Made by a program: the position numbers and the translations under genes | NCBI RefSeq assembly: GCF_030652775.1 | Contig: NZ_JAUSPS010000052.1 | Coordinates: 124,001-188,000, forward strand | Direction of reading: 5' to 3' | Length of the DNA stretch: 64,000 bases | DNA from: Acetobacterium sp. | GTDB taxonomy: Bacteria; Bacillota; Clostridia; Eubacteriales; Eubacteriaceae | The notes under the pieces: model-generated | What the model was told of the DNA's origin: nothing | The model's input: the letters and a program-made list of their open reading frames with translations, nothing else | Database searches by the model: none | Part shown: piece after piece, positions 17,196-25,532 of the stretch | How the letters are laid out: the number at the start of each line of letters is the position of its first letter | Numbering within the stretch: the first letter of the stretch is position 1

Positions 17196-17783
17196 TTGAT
17201 TCTAATGATCGACAACTATGATTCTTTCACCTACAATTTAGTCCAGTATCTGGAAGGACTCAATGAAACGGTGATTGTAAAAAGAAATGATAAAATTACT
17301 CTGGACGAGATTGCCGAGATGGCACCGTCGATGATCGTTTTATCACCGGGGCCATGTACCCCCAACGAATCCGGCATCTGTCTGGATGTCGTGCATCGCT
17401 TTAAGGGCGAAATCCCGATCCTGGGTATTTGTCTGGGCCATCAGATCATCGGTCAGGCCTTTGGCTGTAAGATTACCAAAGCCCTGGAGCCGGTTCATGG
17501 TAAAGTTCATGCCATCGCCCACGACAATGCCGGCGTGTTTGATGGTCTTAATAATCCCCTGAAGGTGACGCGATACCATTCATTGGTGGTGGAAAATCAC
17601 GAAATTCCCGAGTTTTTTGAAATTACTGCCCGAACTAATCAAAATGAAATCATGGGTCTGCGACATAAGGACTACCCTATTGAAGGCGTGCAGTTTCATC
17701 CCGAAGCGATTCTCACCGAAATGGGCATGGAATTATTGGACAACTTTTTTCAATCGACAAAAGAAAATGGTGCAAGATGCTAA
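17196..17783 (+). CDS. pabA: Aminodeoxychorismate synthase glutamine amidotransferase subunit
   Basis: Class I glutaminase delivering ammonia to PabB (or TrpE). 195 aa; MILMIDNYDSFTYNLVQYL start, oxyanion segment SPGPCTPNESG, nucleophile Cys in GICLGHQIIG and catalytic His/Glu in VQFHPEA. Initiates at TTG 17196, with AAGAGGT 7-13 bases upstream; the family N-terminus supports this over the internal ATG. It overlaps pabB by 7 bases. Sequence alone cannot exclude dual use in anthranilate synthesis, but the operon is folate-type. Confidence 0.93.
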   Translation: MILMIDNYDSFTYNLVQYLEGLNETVIVKRNDKITLDEIAEMAPSMIVLSPGPCTPNESGICLDVVHRFKGEIPILGICLGHQIIGQAFGCKITKALEPVHGKVHAIAHDNAGVFDGLNNPLKVTRYHSLVVENHEIPEFFEITARTNQNEIMGLRHKDYPIEGVQFHPEAILTEMGMELLDNFFQSTKENGARC

Positions 17784-19147
17784 TACAAGAAATAAAAACC
17801 GACTTAACGAGTTTTGAAAGCTATCTTTTATTCAAAGATGAGCCCTACAGTTTCTTTCTGGACAGCGGCAGAGACCCGGACAGCCTGGGACGCTATTCAT
17901 TTATCGGCGGGAATCCTTTTCTGGTCTTTACCAGTAAAGCGGATACCATTACCACTAAAACAAAAACCGCAACGAAAACGGTTACCGGAAATCCTTTTGA
18001 TGAGCTGCAAAAATTATTAAAACAATATCAGATGGATTATCCATCACCGTTTCCTTTTATCGGCGGGGCAGTGGGTTATTTTTCCTATGACCTTTGTCAT
18101 CATCTGGAAGAGTTTCCCCGCAGTGCTGTCGATGATGTGGGTATCCCCGATTGTTTTATGGGTTTCTACGATGGGATTGTGATAATCGATCATAAAGAAA
18201 ATAAAACCTATGTCGCCGCCCTGGGAATTGAAGAAAATGAAGCGGATATTGTCAGCCGCTTAACCGCAAAATTTGTTGGCGATCCCAAGGTCGCCATCCG
18301 TTCGGATTTTAAGATCAATGAAAATGTCGAATTCCGGGGTAATTTCACCAAGCCGGAATATATGAAGGCACTGGATGCGGTTCACGAGTACATTTTAGCT
18401 GGGGATATTTATCAGACCAATCTGACCCAACGGTTTAACGCTGATTTACAGTTAAGCCCGTTGGAATTATACAGCGAACTGCGAAAAATCAACCCAGCTC
18501 CTTTTGCCAGCTATATCGATTTTGGCGAAGGACAGATTGTCTCCAGTTCACCAGAGCGTTTTATTCTGGTTCAGGGCCGCAATATTGAAACCCGACCGAT
18601 TAAGGGCACCATGCCCCGGGGCAAAACTGCCGTGGAAGATGCCGCCAACTGCGAGACCCTGGTCAACAGCGAAAAGGATAAGGCGGAGCTGTTGATGATT
18701 GTCGATTTGGAGCGGAATGATCTCGGAAAAATCGCCAAAACCGGCACCGTCAAAGTACCGGAATTGTTTAAGCTGGAAACGTATCAGACCGTTTTTCATC
18801 TGGTCTCAACCGTTACGGCCGAATTAAAAGACAATCTCGATGCCATCGATTGTGTCAAAGCGACCTTCCCTGGCGGCTCGATTACCGGTGCACCGAAGAT
18901 CCGGGCGATGGAGATTATTGACGAACTGGAGCCCACCCAACGAAATATTTATACCGGTTCGATTGGCTATATTGGTTTCAACGGCGATCTGGATCTCAAT
19001 ATCGTCATCCGCACGATTGTCTGCAAGGACGGCAAAGGCTATTTTCAGGTCGGCGGCGGGATCGTCTGGGATTCCGACAACGAGTCTGAGTATCAGGAAA
19101 CCTTCGATAAGGGTCGCGCCCTGATGGATGCGTTGAAACGATATTAA
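17777..19147 (+). CDS. pabB: Aminodeoxychorismate synthase component I
   Basis: Chorismate to 4-amino-4-deoxychorismate on the p-aminobenzoate/folate branch. 456 aa chorismate-binding fold with YQTNLTQRF, SSSPERFI, RPIKGTMPRG (Lys in PIKGT is the PabB mark; TrpE has Ala there), and TFPGGSITGAPK. Overlap with pabA and a 2-base gap to pabC indicate one tightly coupled operon. Tetrahydrofolate demand is high in acetogens because the Wood-Ljungdahl methyl branch runs on it. Confidence 0.95.
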   Translation: MLIQEIKTDLTSFESYLLFKDEPYSFFLDSGRDPDSLGRYSFIGGNPFLVFTSKADTITTKTKTATKTVTGNPFDELQKLLKQYQMDYPSPFPFIGGAVGYFSYDLCHHLEEFPRSAVDDVGIPDCFMGFYDGIVIIDHKENKTYVAALGIEENEADIVSRLTAKFVGDPKVAIRSDFKINENVEFRGNFTKPEYMKALDAVHEYILAGDIYQTNLTQRFNADLQLSPLELYSELRKINPAPFASYIDFGEGQIVSSSPERFILVQGRNIETRPIKGTMPRGKTAVEDAANCETLVNSEKDKAELLMIVDLERNDLGKIAKTGTVKVPELFKLETYQTVFHLVSTVTAELKDNLDAIDCVKATFPGGSITGAPKIRAMEIIDELEPTQRNIYTGSIGYIGFNGDLDLNIVIRTIVCKDGKGYFQVGGGIVWDSDNESEYQETFDKGRALMDALKRY

Positions 19148-19149
19148 AA

Positions 19150-19959
19150 ATGGACTACGTCAGTTATAACGGAGAAATTTCAAAGGAGTGCCAGATGCCT
19201 CTGGATCAGGGCTTTCTTTATGGTTATGGGGTGTTTGAAACCATCAACATAGCTCAGGGGAAACTGATTTTCTTTGCGGATCACATGGAACGATTGAAGC
19301 AAAGTGCCCTGGTGATGGGACTTAATCTGACCAGCCATCCGGATCAGATCCAGAGCGACTGTCAGAAGATCATCAAAAAAAATGAGATCAAGCGGGGCGG
19401 CCTGCGGGTTACCCTTAGCAAGGGGCTAAAAGTGGATAACCTGTTGATCACGGCTCGGGAAAATCATTACGACCGCCAGATGTTTGAGCAGGGTGTGAAA
19501 ATTTGCACCAATAATGCGGTGCGCAATGAAAAATCCCGGCTGGTGACGATCAAGTCCAACAATTATCTGGAGAATCTGCTGATTTTAAATGAGGCCAAGG
19601 CTCGCGGTTTTTCCGAAGCGATTTTTTATAACACCCAGGGCTACCTGGCCGAAGGCTGCATGACCAATCTCTTTTTGATCAAAAACGGAACCGTCTACAC
19701 CCCGGCAAGAGATTGCGGGCTGCTGGCCGGAATTGTCAGAAACCGGGTGATCCAGCTGCTAAAAGCTAATCACATCGCGATCGAAGAAGGCCATTATACC
19801 AGCGATCAATTGCTGGCTGCCGACGAGGTCTTTATCACCAATTCGCTGATGGAAATCATGCCGGTGAATCAGGTCGATGAAGGGCGCTATGGGATCGGCC
19901 CCGAAACGCTGACCGCTCGGATCGAGGCGCTATTTCAACAAACCTGGGGCCTGAAATAA
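19150..19959 (+). CDS. pabC: Aminodeoxychorismate lyase
   Basis: Fold-type IV PLP enzyme releasing pyruvate to give p-aminobenzoate. 269 aa with QGFLYGYGVFETI, the lysine in KSNNYLENLL, EAIFYNTQGYLAEGC and the phosphate-binding GLLAGIVRN. The same fold is found in D-amino-acid and branched-chain aminotransferases; the position directly after pabB fixes the role. Confidence 0.92.
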   Translation: MDYVSYNGEISKECQMPLDQGFLYGYGVFETINIAQGKLIFFADHMERLKQSALVMGLNLTSHPDQIQSDCQKIIKKNEIKRGGLRVTLSKGLKVDNLLITARENHYDRQMFEQGVKICTNNAVRNEKSRLVTIKSNNYLENLLILNEAKARGFSEAIFYNTQGYLAEGCMTNLFLIKNGTVYTPARDCGLLAGIVRNRVIQLLKANHIAIEEGHYTSDQLLAADEVFITNSLMEIMPVNQVDEGRYGIGPETLTARIEALFQQTWGLK

Positions 19960-20005
19960 AAACCTGAATTAAAAGAATTAAGAATAACCGAAAATTCAAA
20001 CAATC

Positions 20006-20045
20006 AGCCTTGCCATGGAGACAAAAATCCGTGGCAGGGCTTTTT
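20006..20045 (+). terminator. Terminator of pabABC
   Basis: Fourteen-pair stem AGCCTTGCCATGGA / TCCGTGGCAGGGCT (two G-U pairs) followed by TTTTT. Confidence 0.9.
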
Positions 20046-20081
20046 GTGAGTCGCCAAAAGCTTAATAATTTAAAACAGGCT

Positions 20082-20111
20082 TTGTCAGTAAACGGCAAAC
20101 TGTGTTAGAAT
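20082..20111 (+). promoter_or_regulatory. Promoter of HD protein-cca-tatD
   Basis: TTGTCA (20082-20087), 18-base spacer, TAGAAT (20106-20111), 32 bases before the start codon. Confidence 0.65.
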
Positions 20112-20143
20112 AATCTTAATTAAAAGAAGAACGAGGAGATATA

Positions 20144-20722
20144 ATGAGTACACAAATGGATCGAGAAAAAGCATTGGCATTGTTGAAGGAATATAATGAA
20201 AGTGAATCCCTGGTCAATCATGGCCTGGCGGTTTCTGGCGTGATGGAGCATTTTGCCAAACTGGAAGGGGAAGACCCGGACTACTGGGGCATTGTCGGGC
20301 TGCTGCACGATCTGGATTATGAAAAATACCCGGATCAACACTGCGTTAAGGTGGTCGAAATACTGGAAGCCAACGATTATGAGAAAGCCTTTATTAACAG
20401 CGTTGTCAGTCATGGCTTTGGTCTCTGCGCGGATGTCGAGCCTACCCATCAGATGGAAAAAATTCTCTATGCCACTGATGAACTGGCCGGGTTGATCACT
20501 GCCTGCGCCTATATGCGGCCCTCCAAAAGCGTCAACGATCTGGAGCTGAAATCGGTGAAAAAGAAATTCAAAACCGCCAGTTTTGCCGCAGGGGTCAATC
20601 GTGAGGTTGTTACCAAAGGGGCGGAGATGGCTGGTTATTCGCTGGATGAGCTGATGCAGGAAACGATTTTGGGAATGCGGGCCGTTGCCGATGACATCGG
20701 GCTGGGAAGTAATGAAGCTTAA
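20144..20722 (+). CDS. HD-domain phosphohydrolase family protein
   Basis: 192 aa. Metal ligands appear as His in LVNHGLAVSG, HD in GLLHDLDYEKYPDQH and H in VVSHGFG, followed by ATDELAGLITACAYMRPSK, the pattern of a widespread small HD family in anaerobes of unknown substrate. GAGGAGA precedes the ATG. Its 3' end overlaps the cca start by 11 bases, so translation is coupled to tRNA CCA-end repair; cca encodes its own HD-like region too, so the functional link is unclear. Confidence 0.85.
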   Translation: MSTQMDREKALALLKEYNESESLVNHGLAVSGVMEHFAKLEGEDPDYWGIVGLLHDLDYEKYPDQHCVKVVEILEANDYEKAFINSVVSHGFGLCADVEPTHQMEKILYATDELAGLITACAYMRPSKSVNDLELKSVKKKFKTASFAAGVNREVVTKGAEMAGYSLDELMQETILGMRAVADDIGLGSNEA

Positions 20723-22046
20723 TCTCCCGGTTCCGGTAGAAAAGGCCTTTAAACAACTGGAAAGCTGTGGATTCTGTGGATATCTGGTGGGCGGCTGTGT
20801 CCGGGATTATCTACTTGCTACCCCGCCAACAGACTTTGATATGACCACCGACGCCACCCCGGCGGAAATTCTCGATTGTTTCGCCGACTATCGGGTCGTT
20901 GAAACCGGCATCCGCCACGGCACCGTGACCGTCATTCTTGATGGGATGGCGATCGAAATAACGACGCACCGGATCGAAGGTGGTTATTCGGACCGCCGTC
21001 ATCCGGATGCGGTGAAGTTCACCAGAAACCTGTCAGATGACCTGGCCAGGCGGGATTTTACCATCAATGCGATGGCCTACCATCCGCAAAAAGGTCTGAT
21101 TGATTGCTTTGGCGGAGCAGCTGATCTCAAAAAAGAGATCATCCGTGGGGTCGGTAATCCGCACAAACGAATGGCCGAGGATGCCCTGCGAATGCTTCGG
21201 GGTCTGCGTTTTGCCGCCGTTTTGGGCTTTGCTCTAGAAGCGGAAACTCGCACGGCGATCCGGCAGAATTGTGGACAACTTCGCCACATTTCAGCGGAGC
21301 GGATTGCCGCCGAACTAAGTAAACTGATCTGTGGAAAAAACGCCAAAGCGATCATCCTGGCCGAAACGGCGGTGCTGGGGGTGGTGATCCCTGAGCTGCT
21401 GCCGGCAAAAAACTTTGATCAGATGAATCCCCATCACTGCTATGATGTGTTGACTCATACGGCAGTGGCGATGGAAACCCTGGCCCCAGTGCCAAGGCTG
21501 CGGTGGACGATGCTTTTTCACGACCTGGGGAAACCCCAGACCTTTAGCGTAGATGATGCCGGCGTGGGTCATTTTAAAGGCCACAGCAAGTTATCGGAAG
21601 CGATGGCCCGGGAGCGCCTAACCGCCTTGCGGATCAGTAAAAATACCGTTGATCAGATCTGTCTGCTGGTAAAATACCACGATACCCTGATCGATGAAGA
21701 TAAAACCAGCATCAAGCGCTGGCTGAACCGCCTGTCAGAGCCGCTATTTCGTGATCTGATTGCGATTAAGCGGGGCGATAACCTGGCTCAGGCGCCTGAG
21801 TATCATAGCCGGTTGGCGTCACTGCAAAGACTGGAAGCGTTGCTGGATCAGGTGATCGCCGAAAAGGCCTGCTTTTCGCTGAAAGATCTGGCCATCAACG
21901 GTAACGATCTAATTGGCCTGGGGATAGAAAACGGGGTCGAAATTGGCCGGATTCTCAAGTTGCTGCTGGAAGGCGTCATCGAGGAAGCCTATCAAAACGA
22001 AAAAGATAGTTTAATTGAAAAAGCAAAGGAGATGCGAATATGTTAA
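20712..22046 (+). CDS. cca: CCA tRNA nucleotidyltransferase (with HD domain)
   Basis: Adds or repairs the 3' CCA of tRNA. 445 aa from MKLNLPVPVEKAF. Head domain: YLVGGCVRDYLL and the catalytic DFDMTTDATP, then RRDFTINAMAY, and RMAEDALRMLRGLRFAA neck motif. An HD domain follows (MLFHDLGKP, VKYHDT). A frame with an earlier ATG (20685) exists, but the family start and the overlap with the HD gene favour 20712. Confidence 0.94.
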   Translation: MKLNLPVPVEKAFKQLESCGFCGYLVGGCVRDYLLATPPTDFDMTTDATPAEILDCFADYRVVETGIRHGTVTVILDGMAIEITTHRIEGGYSDRRHPDAVKFTRNLSDDLARRDFTINAMAYHPQKGLIDCFGGAADLKKEIIRGVGNPHKRMAEDALRMLRGLRFAAVLGFALEAETRTAIRQNCGQLRHISAERIAAELSKLICGKNAKAIILAETAVLGVVIPELLPAKNFDQMNPHHCYDVLTHTAVAMETLAPVPRLRWTMLFHDLGKPQTFSVDDAGVGHFKGHSKLSEAMARERLTALRISKNTVDQICLLVKYHDTLIDEDKTSIKRWLNRLSEPLFRDLIAIKRGDNLAQAPEYHSRLASLQRLEALLDQVIAEKACFSLKDLAINGNDLIGLGIENGVEIGRILKLLLEGVIEEAYQNEKDSLIEKAKEMRIC

Positions 22047-22828
22047 TTGACAGCCATGCCCATATCGACGATCAAAAATTTAACGAGGACCGCGAAGCGG
22101 TACTGGAAAACGCCCGGGCTGCCGGGGTAGAGCTGATAATCAATCCCGGCGCTGATGAGGACTCCAGCTTCCGAGCCGTGGCAATGAGTGAAAAATACCC
22201 GATGGTTTATGCCACTGTAGGGATTCATCCCCATGATGCCAAAGATTACGTTGCCCAAAAACACGATGCGTTGTTAACGGAATGGGCAAAAAAAGAAAAG
22301 GTAGTGGCGATCGGCGAAATCGGTCTGGATTATCACTATGACTATTCCCCCCGGGATGTGCAGCAGGAGGTGTTTATCCGCCAGCTGATCATTGCTAAAG
22401 CGGTGGCGCTGCCAATTGTGATCCATAATCGGGAATCGATGGAAGATATGGTTCGGATCTTAAAAGAATACTTCGCGCCGGAATACGGCGGAATCATGCA
22501 CAGCTACAGCGGTTCGGTGGAAATGGCTAAAGTTTTTCTGGACATGGGCTTTCATCTGTCGATTTCCGGGCCGCTGACCTTCAGCAATGCCCGGAAACTG
22601 CCGGAAGTCGTCGCAATGATGCCGTTAGACCGCTTGCTGATCGAAACGGACAGTCCTTATCTGACGCCCACCCCCCATCGGGGCAAACGCAACGAGCCGG
22701 CCTATGTGCGTTTCGTGGCCGCCGAAATTGCCCGGATCCGCGGGATCACAATAGAAGAGGTGGCGGAGATTACGACTGCGAATGCCAAAAGAGTATTTGG
22801 CATCGGTGAAAAGACAAAGGAAATATAA
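22040..22828 (+). CDS. tatD: TatD-family metal-dependent deoxyribonuclease
   Basis: 262-aa TIM-barrel hydrolase. Metal ligands: DSHAHIDD at the N-terminus, AIGEIGLDYHY, VIHNRES, MHSYSG and LIETDSPYLTP. Matches the YabD/TatD group, often beside tRNA and translation genes. Overlaps cca by 7 bases; last gene of the operon. Confidence 0.94.
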   Translation: MLIDSHAHIDDQKFNEDREAVLENARAAGVELIINPGADEDSSFRAVAMSEKYPMVYATVGIHPHDAKDYVAQKHDALLTEWAKKEKVVAIGEIGLDYHYDYSPRDVQQEVFIRQLIIAKAVALPIVIHNRESMEDMVRILKEYFAPEYGGIMHSYSGSVEMAKVFLDMGFHLSISGPLTFSNARKLPEVVAMMPLDRLLIETDSPYLTPTPHRGKRNEPAYVRFVAAEIARIRGITIEEVAEITTANAKRVFGIGEKTKEI

Positions 22829-22864
22829 AAACAATAAAAAATGCAAATCAACCGTTCATTTTCC

Positions 22865-22893
22865 TTGACAAACGAGATTAATTTAGATAGAAT
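22865..22893 (+). promoter_or_regulatory. tRNA-Gln promoter
   Basis: TTGACA (22865-22870), 17-base spacer, TAGAAT (22888-22893), 33 bases before the tRNA. Confidence 0.85.
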
Positions 22894-22926
22894 GTTTAGC
22901 GTACCTTCGGGACAGAAAATGAATAA

Positions 22927-23001
22927 AGGGGTATAGCCAAGCGGTAAGGCAATGGACTCTGACTCCATCATTCGCAGGTTCAAATCCTGCTACCTCTGCC
23001 A
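22927..23001 (+). tRNA. tRNA-Gln (anticodon CUG)
   Basis: Acceptor AGGGGTA / TACCTCT, D arm, anticodon stem ATGGA/TCCAT with loop C-T-CTG-A-C, T arm GCAGG TTCAAAT CCTGC, G discriminator and encoded CCA. The CUG anticodon reads only CAG. Confidence 0.93.
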
Positions 23002-23012
23002 AAATGAAATTT

Positions 23013-23048
23013 AACCTGCTCTTTAAGCTTACTTAAAAAGCAGGTTTT
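23013..23048 (+). terminator. Terminator after tRNA-Gln
   Basis: AACCTGCT / AGCAGGTT stem extended by CTTTAAG / CTTAAA, followed by TTTT. Confidence 0.8.
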
Positions 23049-23106
23049 GTCATATCCGTTTGGATGATAAGATCAATCATCATGGAGTAAAAAAGGGGAG
23101 TTAATT

Positions 23107-23316
23107 ATGTCGGATCAAAAAATCAGTGTTTTTGATATTTATGAATACCTGCCTCAAACTAGCTGCAAGAACTGCGGTGAAAATAACTGTATGGCCTTTG
23201 CTGAAAAATTATTGCAGCGAAAAAAAAGCATCGGTGGATGCTCAGCTCTTAGAATAGCAATCAATGAAGAAAACCGCCAGGAAATTCAGAAATTAATTGA
23301 TGAAAATAGGGATTAA
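23107..23316 (+). CDS. Small [4Fe-4S] cluster protein (PF04060-like)
   Basis: 69 aa. Cysteines in TSCKNCGENNCMAFA plus GGCSAL form the CxxC...C...C pattern of the Fe-S domain found at the N-terminus of the corrinoid iron-sulfur protein large subunit (AcsC) and RnfB. Here it stands alone as a complete gene with GGGGAG upstream and its own terminator, so it may be a small electron carrier or an adaptor; function unknown. Confidence 0.85.
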   Translation: MSDQKISVFDIYEYLPQTSCKNCGENNCMAFAEKLLQRKKSIGGCSALRIAINEENRQEIQKLIDENRD

Positions 23317-23361
23317 AGAGCAGGTAGACAATAAGCATTGTTTGCCTGCTCTTATCTTTTT
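23317..23361 (+). terminator. Terminator after the small Fe-S gene
   Basis: AAGAGCAGGTAGACAA paired with TTGTTTGCCTGCTCTT around 23330, followed by a T-rich stretch (TATCTTTTTT). Confidence 0.8.
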
Positions 23362-23452
23362 TATAGTATAATGTAATCAAACGGACAAAAAGGCAAACTT
23401 GTTACAATGATGGAATGGCAAAGCCCGGAACAGTCTATAAATGGAGCGCAAA

Positions 23453-24139
23453 ATGGAAATCATAAAAACCCGAATTTTTATCGCCGATGTTTGCAAATTG
23501 AATGAGCCCTGCCGCTTAGCCGCAGCAATGCAAGAGGTATCGCAAGCGCGACGGGAAAAAGCCGCACGGCTTAAAACAGCAGGAGCGAAAGCTCTGTCAG
23601 TGGGAGCTGAAATGCTGCTTCAACAAGCGGTGGAGCGCATCCACGGCATCAGTGGATCACTGAGGATGACACAAGGAGAAGATGGCAAGCCGATATTGTC
23701 AGATTATCCAGACATTCATTTTAATCTGTCTCATTCGGGCCATTATGTGGTCTGTAGTCTCGGATCCCAGCCAGTGGGGGTGGATATTCAAAAAATGGAG
23801 CTTCCGAATTTAAAACTGGCCCGGCGTTTTTTTGCCCAGTCAGAGGCTGACTGGCTCTTCTCACTATCGGCCGAAAATCAGACCCAGGGTTTTTATGATC
23901 TCTGGGCGCTTAAAGAAGCCTATATGAAGTACACTGGCAAGGGTTTTAATCTGCCAATGCATGCATTTCGGGTAGATTGTCAAAATGAACGGCCAATCAA
24001 TCCGGGGACTGCCATCGTAGCAGATGAAAAAAAAATCCCGGTGGTGATTAAAAATTTCCCCGATCTGGAAAACTATGTTTTATGGAGTGTCACCGATACG
24101 ATTGATTTTCAGGAGAAAATAGAATGGATCGGGTTATAG
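23453..24139 (+). CDS. 4'-phosphopantetheinyl transferase (Sfp type)
   Basis: Transfers phosphopantetheine from CoA to a carrier protein. 228 aa from MEIIKTRIFIADV; motifs FNLSHSGHYVVCS, PVGVDIQKM and the magnesium/CoA motif WALKEAYMKYTGKG. An ATG at 23441 lies upstream, but GGAG within it is correctly spaced for the ATG at 23453. No carrier-protein or synthase gene is nearby, so the partner is unknown. A -10 like TATAAT is at about 23367. Confidence 0.9.
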   Translation: MEIIKTRIFIADVCKLNEPCRLAAAMQEVSQARREKAARLKTAGAKALSVGAEMLLQQAVERIHGISGSLRMTQGEDGKPILSDYPDIHFNLSHSGHYVVCSLGSQPVGVDIQKMELPNLKLARRFFAQSEADWLFSLSAENQTQGFYDLWALKEAYMKYTGKGFNLPMHAFRVDCQNERPINPGTAIVADEKKIPVVIKNFPDLENYVLWSVTDTIDFQEKIEWIGL

Positions 24140-24149
24140 GAGGTAAGTA

Positions 24150-24743
24150 TTGGAATCGACAACGAGTCAAAAGGAAAAACTGTTAACTGTGTTTATAACT
24201 TTTTTTAAAATCGGCCTGTTCACCTTTGGCGGCGGCTATGCGATGATCCCGCTGATTGAATATGAAACCGTGGAACGGCATCACTGGATTGAAAGCAAGG
24301 ATATTTTAGATATCTTTGCCATTGCCGAAGCGACCCCCGGAGTTATTGCCATCAATACGGCGACCTTTGTGGGATATAGGGTAGCGGGATTTTGGGGCTC
24401 ACTGATGGCAACTCTGGGGGTGGTGATCCCCTCCTTTACGATTATCAGTTTGATTGCCCTGTTTTTTGAGGAATTTCAGAGCCTGGAGTGGGTCGGTTAT
24501 GCTTTTAAAGGAGTGCGGGCTGGGGTGATTGTTTTAATCCTGGGAGCGGTGGTTAAAATGGGCAAAAAGGGAGAATACACGCCACTGACGGTATTGATTT
24601 TAATCCTGGCCTTTGGGCTGGCTTCATTTACCGATATCAATGTCATTTATCTGTTGCTGGGCGGCGCGGTGACGGGGCTTTTTTATCAGCTCTGGCTGAA
24701 TCGGAAAATTTCGAATGGGAAAAAAACCGGGGAGGATAAATAA
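24150..24743 (+). CDS. chrA: Chromate transporter family, half protein 1
   Basis: 197 aa membrane protein: FFKIGLFTFGGGYAMIPLIE, EATPGVIAINTATFVGYRVAG, and four further hydrophobic segments. This is one CHR domain; full ChrA has two. Starts at TTG 24150 with AGGAGG upstream. Overlaps the next gene by one base (TAATG), so the two halves are made together and probably heterodimerise. Substrate is assumed from family name; chromate transport is not demonstrated for such split forms. Confidence 0.9.
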   Translation: MESTTSQKEKLLTVFITFFKIGLFTFGGGYAMIPLIEYETVERHHWIESKDILDIFAIAEATPGVIAINTATFVGYRVAGFWGSLMATLGVVIPSFTIISLIALFFEEFQSLEWVGYAFKGVRAGVIVLILGAVVKMGKKGEYTPLTVLILILAFGLASFTDINVIYLLLGGAVTGLFYQLWLNRKISNGKKTGEDK

Positions 24744-25324
24744 TGTATCTGGATCTATTTATCACTTTTTTTAAAATTGGCTTATTCACCATCGGCGGTG
24801 GCTACGCCATGATTCCGCTGATCCAGCAGGAAGTAGTGGCTCATGGCTGGCTGACCTTATTGGAACTGACTGATTTTATTGCGGTGGCTGAGTCCACTCC
24901 CGGGCCATTTGCGGTGAATATTGCCACCTTTGTCGGCATGGAGATGGGTGGACTCCCGGGAGCGTTGGTGACAACCGCTGCCGTGGTGCTGCCTTCGTTT
25001 ATCATTATCCTCTTCATTGCCAAAGCGTTTACCAATTTTCAGCAGAATAAATGGGTTCAGGGCGCTCTTTATGGCATGCGGCCGGTGGTGATTGGTCTGA
25101 TTGCCTCGGCGGTGGTATTGCTGATGTCGACCGGGTTTATTGGCGAGGGGGTCAAAATCCACTCGGTGGGTGATTTTTTTGCCAGCCTCCAATATCTGGA
25201 AATCATTATTTTTATAATTGGCAGCTTTGTCTATTTCCGGTTTAAATTGCATCCGATCAAGTTAATTCTAATTTCAGCTGGTTTAGGGATGTTGTTTTTT
25301 GGCGTATTGCCGATGTTTTATTAA
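24743..25324 (+). CDS. chrA: Chromate transporter family, half protein 2
   Basis: 193 aa, homologous to its neighbour: FFKIGLFTIGGGYAMIPLIQ, ESTPGPFAVNIATFVGMEMGG. Six predicted membrane segments. The differing middle and C-terminus fit opposite membrane topology of the two halves. Followed by an intrinsic terminator at 25332. Confidence 0.9.
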   Translation: MYLDLFITFFKIGLFTIGGGYAMIPLIQQEVVAHGWLTLLELTDFIAVAESTPGPFAVNIATFVGMEMGGLPGALVTTAAVVLPSFIIILFIAKAFTNFQQNKWVQGALYGMRPVVIGLIASAVVLLMSTGFIGEGVKIHSVGDFFASLQYLEIIIFIIGSFVYFRFKLHPIKLILISAGLGMLFFGVLPMFY

Positions 25325-25331
25325 TTGATAG

Positions 25332-25365
25332 GATCTATTTTTCAATAGATCTTATTTTTTTTATT
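25332..25365 (+). terminator. Terminator after the chrA pair
   Basis: GATCTATT / AATAGATC stem, TTTC loop, then a long T-rich tract. Confidence 0.85.
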
Positions 25366-25477
25366 TTTGAGAGAGATGTAAAACGCAAAGACTTCTTTTT
25401 AGGAATCAACTTAAATAATAATTAAGTCGGTGGTCTCGTCACATGATCATCACAAAAGGATGATAAACTAATAAAAA

Positions 25478-25494
25478 TTGACATAAAGATGTCA
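25478..25494 (+). promoter_or_regulatory. Inverted repeat overlapping a -35 box
   Basis: TTGACA at 25478 overlaps TGACAT-AAAG-ATGTCA (25479-25494). A possible -10 (TATGAT, about 25506) has a long spacer, so the promoter is uncertain; the repeat could bind a regulator of the downstream membrane flavoprotein. Confidence 0.4.
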
Positions 25495-25532
25495 TGATTA
25501 TCTGCTATGATAAGAAAAAAGGAGGAATTGAA

